A stretch of 64,000 nucleotides of DNA from Paenibacillus sp. J5C2022 (GTDB taxonomy: Bacteria; Bacillota; Bacilli; Paenibacillales; Paenibacillaceae), in assembly GCF_025567625.1 (NCBI RefSeq), contig NZ_JAOQJC010000036.1, positions 1-64,000 on the forward strand. Direction: 5' to 3'. The translations under genes were made by a program, and so were the position numbers. Below the pieces are notes generated by a model. It had not been told where the DNA came from. It ran no database searches and saw only the letters and a list, made by a program, of their open reading frames with translations. This document shows positions 8,242 to 15,165 of this stretch, one piece after another. The stretch's first letter is position 1, and every line of letters starts with the position of its first letter.

Positions 8242-9618
8242 TCATACTCCTAATCTGTTCACTATAAGAGAACTGCTGTTCACCAACGATCCGTCGATGG
8301 CAGGGGACAGGGTGGTGGTCGTCATACCGTTATTAATTACTGCGAAGGTATCTCCGGCATTGAATCTTCTAATCGTGAAACCTGAAGAGGACTGCGGTCC
8401 TGCATCCGTATTGATCGTGCCGGCAGTAGAGCCGGCAATGAGCGGTCCGCTGTTCAATCGAATGCCGAAGTTAGCGCTCTGTCCGCCGCCTGTAATGACC
8501 ACATAAGAGATGGAGTAAACTCCGGCTTGCTGAATTGTAATTACGCCGTTTGCATTGGTGAATGAAGCAACCGGCTCCATAAAATCGTTAATGAAGGGTA
8601 TCGGCTGGAGAGAGGCAAGCGAGCTGTCTCCCGTATGGCTGAAATGCGCAGCAACCGCTGCTGGAGGCGAACCGGTGGCACCAGTCGCACCAGTTGCGCC
8701 AGTCGGCCCCATTGGTCCTGTCGGTCCAGGAGAGCCAGTCTCGCCAGTCTCGCCAATTACACCCTGAGGTCCCTGCGCGCCTTGCGGTCCCTGCGGCCCT
8801 TGCAGACCCGGGGGCCCCTGCATCCCGGCTTCGCCTTGCGCGCCTTGCGGACCTACAGGTCCTTGAGGGCCTTCAGGTCCTTGCGTGCCAGTCTCGCCAG
8901 TCGCTCCAGTCGGGCCTGTCGTTCCTTGCGGTCCTCTGGCGCCTTGCGGCCCTTGCGGACCCTGGGAGCCTTGCGGTCCCGCTGGACCTTGCGGTCCGGC
9001 GGGGCCTATATCTCCCTGAGGTCCGGATTCTCCCTGAATCCCTTGAGGTCCAGCCGGTCCAACCGGTCCCTGTGCGCCTGCTGGTCCTTGAGGACCTTCC
9101 GGCCCCTGTACGCCTTGCGGTCCCTGTGGTCCTATTTGTCCCGGCGGTCCGGGAGGGCCGGGGAGGCCGGGAAAGCCTTGAGGCCCTTGCGGTCCCTGCG
9201 GCCCGGCAGGGCCAGGAGGGCCTCCGGAAGGACCGGTCACCCCAGTTACTCCAGTCGCACCAGGGGCTCCGGTTGCACCAGTTGCACCAGTTGAGCCAGT
9301 TGCACCGGTTGAACCAGTTGCACCGGTCGCGCCAGTGGATCCAGGCTCGCCTCTCCGGCCTCTCTTGCCGCGATCGCCGCGCTTTCCACGCTCGCCAGTT
9401 GCACCTGTAACTCCCTCGGGACCGGCCGGGCCAACTGGACCGAGGATATCCTCTGTAAATGAATCGAATGATCGGTTGCGAGATGATTCGACGATAATGC
9501 GCTCTTTTTTGGCAGGGGACCGTTTCCGACGGGATGACGCAGGTTTGAATGCTTTGATGGAAACAGGGCGGCTGCGAATTGTGCGGCCATGCTTCCGACG
9601 ACGGTTGGACTTAACCAA
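8242..9618 (-). CDS. Collagen-like protein with BclA/C1q-like C-terminal head
   Basis: This ~458-aa protein starts with a basic, Cys-free leader (VKSNRRRKHGRTIRSR ... RRKRSPAKKER), then a GKRGDRGKRGRRG block and a Gly-X-Y region that is far less repetitive than its neighbours (many GPQ, GFP and GLP triplets). A ~130-residue head follows (AAVAAHFSHTGDSSL ... FNAGDTFAVINNG), resembling BclA-type trimerisation heads. The start is TTG 9618, 8 nt after GGAGG. An upstream ATG in the same frame falls on the Shine-Dalgarno and is less likely. It shares the GPSGGPP register break with the gene downstream. It is divergent from the Fur-box promoter at 9740. Confidence 0.82.
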   Translation of the reverse strand: MVKSNRRRKHGRTIRSRPVSIKAFKPASSRRKRSPAKKERIIVESSRNRSFDSFTEDILGPVGPAGPEGVTGATGERGKRGDRGKRGRRGEPGSTGATGATGSTGATGSTGATGATGAPGATGVTGVTGPSGGPPGPAGPQGPQGPQGFPGLPGPPGPPGQIGPQGPQGVQGPEGPQGPAGAQGPVGPAGPQGIQGESGPQGDIGPAGPQGPAGPQGSQGPQGPQGARGPQGTTGPTGATGETGTQGPEGPQGPVGPQGAQGEAGMQGPPGLQGPQGPQGAQGPQGVIGETGETGSPGPTGPMGPTGATGATGATGSPPAAVAAHFSHTGDSSLASLQPIPFINDFMEPVASFTNANGVITIQQAGVYSISYVVITGGGQSANFGIRLNSGPLIAGSTAGTINTDAGPQSSSGFTIRRFNAGDTFAVINNGMTTTTLSPAIDGSLVNSSSLIVNRLGV

Positions 9619-9706
9619 ACTAGGCACCTCCTCCATAATTTCTATATCATACGGGCGAATGTTCCGTCCTGACTGGGTGCGGCAGGGGTTATTGGGTGGG
9701 CAAAGC

Positions 9707-9726
9707 CCCATTTTATACAAAATGGG
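9707..9726. promoter_or_regulatory. Perfect 8-bp inverted repeat in divergent region
   Basis: CCCATTTT-ATAC-AAAATGGG lies between the collagen gene and the plus-strand Fur-box promoter. It could be an operator or a short hairpin. No U-tract follows it, so I do not call it a terminator. Confidence 0.45.
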
Positions 9727-9739
9727 CGATGGTTCCGTG

Positions 9740-9768
9740 TTGACACTTGAAATGAGAATGGTTATCAT
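9740..9768 (+). promoter_or_regulatory. SigA-type promoter
   Basis: TTGACA (9740-9745), a 17-bp spacer and TATCAT (9763-9768) give a near-consensus promoter pointing at the propeller gene, with a leader of roughly 100 nt. A Fur-like box covers its -10 region. Confidence 0.7.
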
Positions 9769-9794
9769 TAATGAGTAGTTGAGAATCATTTTCA
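9753..9794. promoter_or_regulatory. Tandem Fur-like boxes
   Basis: Two sites fit the Bacillus 7-1-7 Fur box TGATAATNATTATCA. TGAGAATGGTTATCA at 9753-9767 overlaps the -10, and TGAGAATCATTTTCA at 9780-9794 covers the expected start of transcription. Each deviates from consensus at two positions. Occupancy by Fur-Fe(II) would block the plus-strand promoter, and possibly the divergent collagen gene. Iron repression is inferred. Confidence 0.65.
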
Positions 9795-9871
9795 CATATC
9801 CCTAACCTGATCGAACGACGAGAGAGGCTTGTTGGAGGAATTCATTTATATAGAAAGAAAGGTGACTTGTC

Positions 9872-10681
9872 ATGCGAACGGAGACGAAAAAGCCTTGGAA
9901 TTGGCTCTTGTTTCCATTCTCTTCAGTGAAAGCCGGCGACAGCGGCTTATTCGCCGCATCCTACGGATACGGAGTATACGAGATGGATAGCAATGCCAAC
10001 TGGGGCAAGCTGAATGAAGGCATGCCGGACGGAACGAATATCTATCGGCTTCAGTTGCAGCACGACCACTTGCATGCGTGCAGCAGTAAAGGTTTATTTC
10101 AATGGAAAGACAATCGTTGGGAAGAAGCCGGTATTACATTGCCGTGCCATCAATACCGAAGAATCGGGGGGAGCAGCTATGCATCGACCAGCGACGGATT
10201 GTGGATGAAGACGGGCAGCAATTGGAATCTTCTCGCATGTGCGGGCAAGTGCATCTACGACTTCATCAATCTGCCTCAATATGTCATTGTGGCGCATAAC
10301 ACCGGAGTATCGATTTACGACCGGTTCATGGACGAGTGGAGCGAGTTCGAATTGAACAGAGCCGTTACAAGCTTAACGGTGTTCAGAGGTCATCTGATTG
10401 GGGCAAGTGATCGGGGAGAACTGTTGGTTGGCGACAAGAGAGGGAAGTTTCAACGGATTGCATATGGAGGAATGCACATTTTCTCCGTCGTTGCCATAGA
10501 CAAGGACATTTATGTCTGCACAGATCGCGGGTTGTACCGTCTAGCCTATGTGGTGAATCATTTGACACTGCTATCTATAAAGCTTGGCTTTCCTGTCACC
10601 GACGTTGACATTATGGACGGTCAGCTTTATATGGCCACATTGTTTCAAGGCATTCAGAGAATGGAACTCTCATCTCTGTAA
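9872..10681 (+). CDS. Unrecognised seven-repeat beta-propeller-like protein, putatively Fur-regulated
   Basis: I do not recognise the family of this 269-aa protein. About seven repeats of ~38 residues share a pattern of small/aromatic-x-x-S/T-x-x-G-L/V followed by aromatic strands: LFAASYGYGVYEM, LHACSSKGLFQW, SYASTSDGLWM, VIVAHNTGVSIYD, LIGASDRGELLV, IYVCTDRGLYRL, LYMATLFQGIQRM. This is typical of a beta-propeller. There is no signal peptide or membrane segment, so it is probably cytosolic. Cysteines recur on the repeats (HACSS, LPCHQ, LACAGKC, YVCTD). The ATG follows GAAAGGTG. Tandem Fur boxes over its promoter suggest an iron-linked role; nothing in the protein itself proves one. Confidence 0.72.
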   Translation: MRTETKKPWNWLLFPFSSVKAGDSGLFAASYGYGVYEMDSNANWGKLNEGMPDGTNIYRLQLQHDHLHACSSKGLFQWKDNRWEEAGITLPCHQYRRIGGSSYASTSDGLWMKTGSNWNLLACAGKCIYDFINLPQYVIVAHNTGVSIYDRFMDEWSEFELNRAVTSLTVFRGHLIGASDRGELLVGDKRGKFQRIAYGGMHIFSVVAIDKDIYVCTDRGLYRLAYVVNHLTLLSIKLGFPVTDVDIMDGQLYMATLFQGIQRMELSSL

Positions 10682-10785
10682 GCCTTCAATATTTCCAATA
10701 GACAAAGAATGGGCAATCAAGTAACATGTCTTTAACTGATTGATAGCAACCCTGTGTGGAGGCTATATATCGAGGAGAGATCAGC

Positions 10786-11637
10786 TTGTCAGACGAATTA
10801 TTGCTCACATTTCGTTCACCGCCATTGCCATTCTTTGTCGAGTCTAACAGAATCACCTACAAGCCGGGGGAAGAGCATCCGAACCGGACCAATCTCGGCG
10901 TATTCGATCTGCTATTCGTGAATGAGGGAACGCTGTATGTAGCGGAAGATAACCACCGATGGGCGCTGGAGCCGGGAGACGTGCTTATTCTAAGGCCGGA
11001 CCGCTGGCATTATGCGTATCAGCCCTGCACGGAGGAGACCGTGTTCGATTGGCTTCACTTCCAGACGGTAGGCGCTTGGGAAGAGACGGAGAATCAACAG
11101 CAAGGCACGCTGCGGGGGGACTATTACACCTATGCGATCCGCCTCCCCAAGCGCATGAGGCTAACTTATCCCGATGAGGCGAAGCAGATCTTCTCACAGC
11201 TGCATGAAGCGGCGAAGAACTGCTCGCATGGCGCCTTCTGGGATCGTCAGCAACGATTTCTGCACTTGTTGCAAATGCTGGATGAAGGATGGCGATCGGA
11301 TGCGGCGAAAGCTTCCGTATCGGTAGCGGAACGTGCTGCCGCTTACTTGAAGCTGAATTACCGCAGCGTTATTACCAATTCCATGCTTAGCGACGTGCTG
11401 GAGCTTCATATTAATTACATTACCCGCTGCATGACGGAAGTATTCGGCTGCACGCCGCAGCAATACCTGCTCTATTATCGATTGGATCAGGCGAAGTTGC
11501 TGCTGATCAAGACCGATTGGAATATCGCGCGCATTGCGGAAGAGACGGGATTTCGTCAGACGCCCCATTTCTCCAGGCTGTTCGCGTCGCATACCGGCAT
11601 GCCGCCTCTGAAGTTCCGCAAGCGGTTTACAACGTAA
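10786..11637 (+). CDS. AraC-family transcriptional regulator
   Basis: The ~283-aa protein has an N-terminal cupin-like sensor (GVFDLLFVNEGTLYVAEDN ... LEPGDVLILRPDRWHYAY) and two C-terminal helix-turn-helix motifs, the second ending in the AraC signature IARIAEETGFRQTPHFSRLF. I place the start at TTG 10786, 8 nt after GGAG. A GTG ten codons upstream has no usable Shine-Dalgarno. It stands alone, so its ligand and targets are unknown. Members of this group in Paenibacillaceae usually sense sugars or siderophores; neither is shown here. Confidence 0.85.
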   Translation: MSDELLLTFRSPPLPFFVESNRITYKPGEEHPNRTNLGVFDLLFVNEGTLYVAEDNHRWALEPGDVLILRPDRWHYAYQPCTEETVFDWLHFQTVGAWEETENQQQGTLRGDYYTYAIRLPKRMRLTYPDEAKQIFSQLHEAAKNCSHGAFWDRQQRFLHLLQMLDEGWRSDAAKASVSVAERAAAYLKLNYRSVITNSMLSDVLELHINYITRCMTEVFGCTPQQYLLYYRLDQAKLLLIKTDWNIARIAEETGFRQTPHFSRLFASHTGMPPLKFRKRFTT

Positions 11638-11773
11638 TCTTCGGTTCGAATTTGTAATCGTTCCTCCGGTTCATCCGATCGACTTAAGCTTTTTCACTTT
11701 TTCGTGCATATTTTTTCGCCAACTAACAAAAACTGGATTCAATTGCGCAAGCTAATGCAAAGGAGCGACAGCG

Positions 11774-12445
11774 ATGATTGAACGGTTTTCGTTAACGGCG
11801 GAGATTGGACAGATTATGGAAAAGTTCGATGTACGAAAAGTGATGGACGGTTATGCCAACCGGTATAATATAGCGCCGACGCAAAGCTTGTCGATCGTCA
11901 TGAACGACCGGCACAATGTGCGGGTGGTCGCAGAATCCAGATGGGGCCTCTTCCCGTTCTGGGCGAAGGATTCTGTCAATGCGGATCATGAGAGGCTGGG
12001 GGAGAAGCCATTCCTTCACCGGATGCTGAAGCGGCAGCGCTGCATCGTGCCTTGCAGCGGTTTCTATGGTCAGAAGCAATTCGGCCAGGAGCGGGACCCC
12101 CGGGCAATGCATACGATCGTGAAAGGCAGACCGCTGTTCGGCGTAGCCGGCATCTATGACTGCTGGCGCAACGCCAGCGGCCAGGAGGTGAGAGCCTTCA
12201 CTATGCTTACTGCAGCGGCTTCCGGAGCCATGTCGACTTGGCAGTCCCGGGTACCGATCGTGCTGGACGAAGAAGGCGTAGAGGCATGGCTTGATTCTGC
12301 AGTGACGGAGGTAACCGTGCTGCGAAGACATTTGGAAGGGCTGGACGGACATCTGATGCGTTCCTATCCTGTGACGAATCAAGTGCGCAACGATCAATAT
12401 GAATCTCCCGATTGCATTCGCGAGATAGCGATCGATTACGCATAA
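11774..12445 (+). CDS. SRAP-fold (YedK/HMCES-like) protein lacking the catalytic residues
   Basis: The 223-aa sequence follows the SRAP family throughout: RYNIAPTQ at 30-37, RWGLFPFWAKD at 56-66, EKPFLHRMLKRQRCIVPCSGFY at 77-98, FGVAGIYDCW, and PVTNQV near the end. Active SRAP proteins start MCGRF and crosslink abasic DNA through Cys2, helped by Asn, Glu and His. Here the start is MIERF, so Cys2 is missing. The Glu of GFYEW is Gly99 (GFYGQ) and the His of HDRMP is Gln157 (QSRVP). Asn69 remains. It is therefore either a non-covalent DNA-binding paralogue or something else. The start has AAGGAG at a good distance. A terminator follows. Confidence 0.82.
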   Translation: MIERFSLTAEIGQIMEKFDVRKVMDGYANRYNIAPTQSLSIVMNDRHNVRVVAESRWGLFPFWAKDSVNADHERLGEKPFLHRMLKRQRCIVPCSGFYGQKQFGQERDPRAMHTIVKGRPLFGVAGIYDCWRNASGQEVRAFTMLTAAASGAMSTWQSRVPIVLDEEGVEAWLDSAVTEVTVLRRHLEGLDGHLMRSYPVTNQVRNDQYESPDCIREIAIDYA

Positions 12446-12460
12446 TCGATCGCATGTAAC

Positions 12461-12490
12461 AAGAGCTCTATAATCGCAGGGAGCTCTTTT
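12461..12490 (+). terminator. Intrinsic terminator
   Basis: AAGAGCTC and GAGCTCTT form a perfect 8-bp stem around a 12-nt loop, followed by a TTTT run, 15 bp after the SRAP gene. Confidence 0.75.
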
Positions 12491-12571
12491 GGATTGTCAG
12501 GCTGCATAGGGTGACAGCGCCCCGGGAAAGGTATAAAGGAGTGCTTTTCTACCAAGGAAGGAGGTGCAGGA

Positions 12572-12931
12572 ATGAAAGTGTCCAAAGTGGTCTGGGCCAT
12601 TGCCATACTCTCGCTCTTGCTTGCAATCGCTGCCTGCGGAGGCAACAATAAGGCAAATAACGGCGCGGGAACCAATACCGGAGAACAGAACGGCGCCGCC
12701 GTGGATGCGGCCGAAGCGGAAGCGGTCTACAAGCAAAATTGCGTTGGCTGCCATGCGGTCGATTTGGCCGGCAAAGCGGGGCCGAACTTGCAGAAGGTCG
12801 GCGCAAAGCTGACGACCGAGCAAATTCATACCCGAATCAGCAACGGCGGTGGCGGTATGCCTGCTTACAAGGATCAGCTAAGCAAGGATGAGATCGATGC
12901 GCTGACCAATTGGCTGGCTGCCAAAAAATAA
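12572..12931 (+). CDS. cccB: Membrane-anchored lipoprotein cytochrome c (c-551 type)
   Basis: This 119-aa protein has a lipoprotein signal (LLLAIAACGG, Cys at about 21), a low-complexity Asn/Gly/Ala linker and a small monohaem cytochrome c domain. The haem site is CVGCH (49-53) and a distal methionine lies in GGGMPAYKD. This is the architecture of Bacillus CccB and c-551 electron carriers on the outer face of the membrane, which pass electrons to cytochrome oxidase. A strong AAGGAGGTG precedes the ATG. It forms its own unit with a terminator on either side. The symbol rests on architecture, not on a database match. Confidence 0.85.
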   Translation: MKVSKVVWAIAILSLLLAIAACGGNNKANNGAGTNTGEQNGAAVDAAEAEAVYKQNCVGCHAVDLAGKAGPNLQKVGAKLTTEQIHTRISNGGGGMPAYKDQLSKDEIDALTNWLAAKK

Positions 12932-12942
12932 AGGATGACGGG

Positions 12943-12975
12943 CTGCTCTTTCTATTGAGAAGGGGCAGTTTTTTT
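12943..12975 (+). terminator. Intrinsic terminator of cytochrome gene
   Basis: A 10-bp stem with G-T pairs (CTGCTCTTTC with GAAGGGGCAG) and a 6-nt loop is followed by seven T. Confidence 0.8.
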
Positions 12976-13039
12976 ACATTATTAGAATTTATAAGTTCCG
13001 GGGTCCCCGCAAAGTAATTGGGTAAGCTTCGAAGAGAAG

Positions 13040-13064
13040 CCCCACTTTGTGGGGTTATTTTATG
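13040..13064 (+). terminator. Short GC hairpin with T-rich tail
   Basis: CCCCAC-TTT-GTGGGG is followed by TTATTTT. It sits between the cytochrome terminator and cysJ, so it may be a second terminator or part of the cysJ leader. Confidence 0.45.
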
Positions 13065-13230
13065 CGCTTATAAGCGAATTGCCGGTTACCGTTCAATTAT
13101 CCTTATAGACAAAAAATGACTATATTTATTGACCATGGAAGGGTACTGTGGTAGTTTTATTAACAGTAACTTAAATCAGGGTGGAAAACTAGGAATTGAA
13201 CTGATTGCTCATAGGATGGGGTGGAGACGG

Positions 13231-15111
13231 ATGCGACTTGAAGTGACGAACAGTCCGTTTACGGAAAAGCAGGCAGAGCTGATTAACCAGCTGCTGCCTA
13301 CATTGACGGAGACGCAAATTTATTGGCTTAATGGTTATTTGAGCTTCTATCGGGGAAGGGCGGCGCAGGCGGAATCACTGGCGGAGGGCGCTTCGCAGCA
13401 GGCGGCCGCAGTAGCGATTGAGCCAGCGGTAAGTGACGCTGTACAGCAGCAACTGCCTGCCGAGGCAACAGTGTTATTCGGCTCGCAGACGGGCAATTCC
13501 CAACGGCTTGCTGGCAAGCTGGCGGATAAGCTGAAGGAACTGGGCATTGCGGTTACGTTGTCGGCGATGAACGCTTATAAGACGAATGGCTTGAAGAAGG
13601 CGACGCATCTTTTTATTGTGGCCAGTACGCACGGGGAAGGCGATCCGCCGGATAATGCGCTTACCTTCCACGAATTCCTGTACAGCAAGCGGGCGCCTAA
13701 GCTGACCGAGCTGCAATATGCGGTATTGTCGTTGGGAGACAGCTCGTATGAGTTCTTCTGCAAGACGGGACAGGACTTCGATCAGCGTCTTGAGGAATTG
13801 GGAGCGAAGCGGCTGACCGATCGCGTCGATTGCGACCTTGACTTCGAGGAGCCTGCCGCGGACTGGATGACGAATGTCGTGAATGCGCTTCAAGGAGACG
13901 GAGCAGCTGCACAGCAGACAGAGGGAAGCGCGGCTCCGTTAGCGAATGTCAGTGGCGCTACTTCCCCTGTAGATCAGGAGACGACATATTCCCGTACCAC
14001 GCCTTTCCAGGCCGAAGTGTTGACGAATCTGAATCTGAATGGCCGCGGCTCGGACCGGGAGACGAGACATCTGGAGTTGTCGCTTGAGGACTCCGGACTA
14101 ACGTATGAGCCGGGCGATTGCGTGGGTATCTATCCGCAGAATAGTCCCGAGCTGGTGACAGCGATTCTGAACAAGATGAACTGGAATGCGTACGATCCCG
14201 TTGTCGTAGGCAAGGCGGGAGAGGAAGTCGACTTGTACGATGCTCTGCTGAAGCATGTGGAGATCACGGTATTGACCAAGCCGCTGCTTGAGAAGGCTCA
14301 GACATACTCCGAATGTGGCGATCTGGCCCAGTTGCTGCAGGCTGAGAACAAGAATGAGCTGAGAAGCTATGTGAAAGGGCGGGACGTGCTGGACCTGCTG
14401 ACGGACTTCGCTCCTTGGCGACTGACGGCAGCAGAATTCGTTGCGTTGCTCCGGAAGCTGCCGCCGCGTCTCTACTCCATCGCATGCAGCAATCGGGCCA
14501 ATCCGGACGAGGTGCATGTGACGATCCGCAAGGTGCAATACGATGCGCACGGCCGCAAGCGGGACGGCGTATGCTCCGTTCATGTGTCAGAGCGTCTCGA
14601 GGAAGGAGAGACGCTTCCGATCTTCATCCAGCATAATCCGGGCTTCAAGCTTCCGACCAATCCGGATACTCCGATTATTATGGTCGGGCCGGGTACGGGG
14701 GTGGCGCCATTCCGGGCGTTCCTGGAGGAGAGAGAAGAGCTGGGAGCGGAAGGGAAGAGCTGGCTGTTCTACGGTGATCGCCGCTTTGTCACCGACTTCC
14801 TGTACCAGACGGATTGGCAGCGGATGCTTAAGGATGGCGTGTTGACGAAGCTGGAAGTCGCCTTCTCGCGGGATACAGAGGAGAAGGTGTATGTGCAGCA
14901 TCGGATGCTGGAGCATGCTGTGGAGCTGTACGGCTGGCTCCAGGAAGGCGCCCATATCTATGTATGCGGCGACGAGAAGCATATGGCTCATGATGTGCAT
15001 GATGCGCTACTGACCATTGTCCAAGAGCAGGGCGGAAGAAGCCGGGAAGAAGCCGCAGAGTATGTGAACGAACTCATTGCGCACAATCGTTATCAGCGAG
15101 ACGTGTATTGA
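13231..15111 (+). CDS. cysJ: Sulfite reductase (NADPH) flavoprotein alpha subunit
   Basis: The ~626-aa protein passes electrons from NADPH through FAD and FMN to the CysI hemoprotein in sulfate assimilation. An N-terminal flavodoxin domain (VLFGSQTGNSQRLAGKL; STHGEGDPPDNA; LGDSSYEFFC) is followed by a ferredoxin-reductase part: FAD-binding RLYSIACS, GVCSVHVSERL, then NADPH-binding MVGPGTGVAPFRAFLEE and the C-terminal YQRDVY. The start is set at MRLEVTNSPFTEKQAEL, where the CysJ family begins, with GGAG a few bases upstream. The open frame runs further upstream but without family similarity. cysI follows 54 bp later, so the two are almost certainly co-transcribed. No S-box or T-box leader was seen. 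Confidence 0.93.
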   Translation: MRLEVTNSPFTEKQAELINQLLPTLTETQIYWLNGYLSFYRGRAAQAESLAEGASQQAAAVAIEPAVSDAVQQQLPAEATVLFGSQTGNSQRLAGKLADKLKELGIAVTLSAMNAYKTNGLKKATHLFIVASTHGEGDPPDNALTFHEFLYSKRAPKLTELQYAVLSLGDSSYEFFCKTGQDFDQRLEELGAKRLTDRVDCDLDFEEPAADWMTNVVNALQGDGAAAQQTEGSAAPLANVSGATSPVDQETTYSRTTPFQAEVLTNLNLNGRGSDRETRHLELSLEDSGLTYEPGDCVGIYPQNSPELVTAILNKMNWNAYDPVVVGKAGEEVDLYDALLKHVEITVLTKPLLEKAQTYSECGDLAQLLQAENKNELRSYVKGRDVLDLLTDFAPWRLTAAEFVALLRKLPPRLYSIACSNRANPDEVHVTIRKVQYDAHGRKRDGVCSVHVSERLEEGETLPIFIQHNPGFKLPTNPDTPIIMVGPGTGVAPFRAFLEEREELGAEGKSWLFYGDRRFVTDFLYQTDWQRMLKDGVLTKLEVAFSRDTEEKVYVQHRMLEHAVELYGWLQEGAHIYVCGDEKHMAHDVHDALLTIVQEQGGRSREEAAEYVNELIAHNRYQRDVY

Positions 15112-15165
15112 ATACAATTGAGCGGATAGCCGCAGGCGGAAGTCAAGGAGAGGGGCTGGACGATA

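Noticed and set aside
13100..13230. S-box (SAM) or T-box leader before cysJI
   Set aside because: None of the conserved S-box stems or a T-box TGGN motif with specifier loop was found; only a short GC hairpin at 13040 is present.
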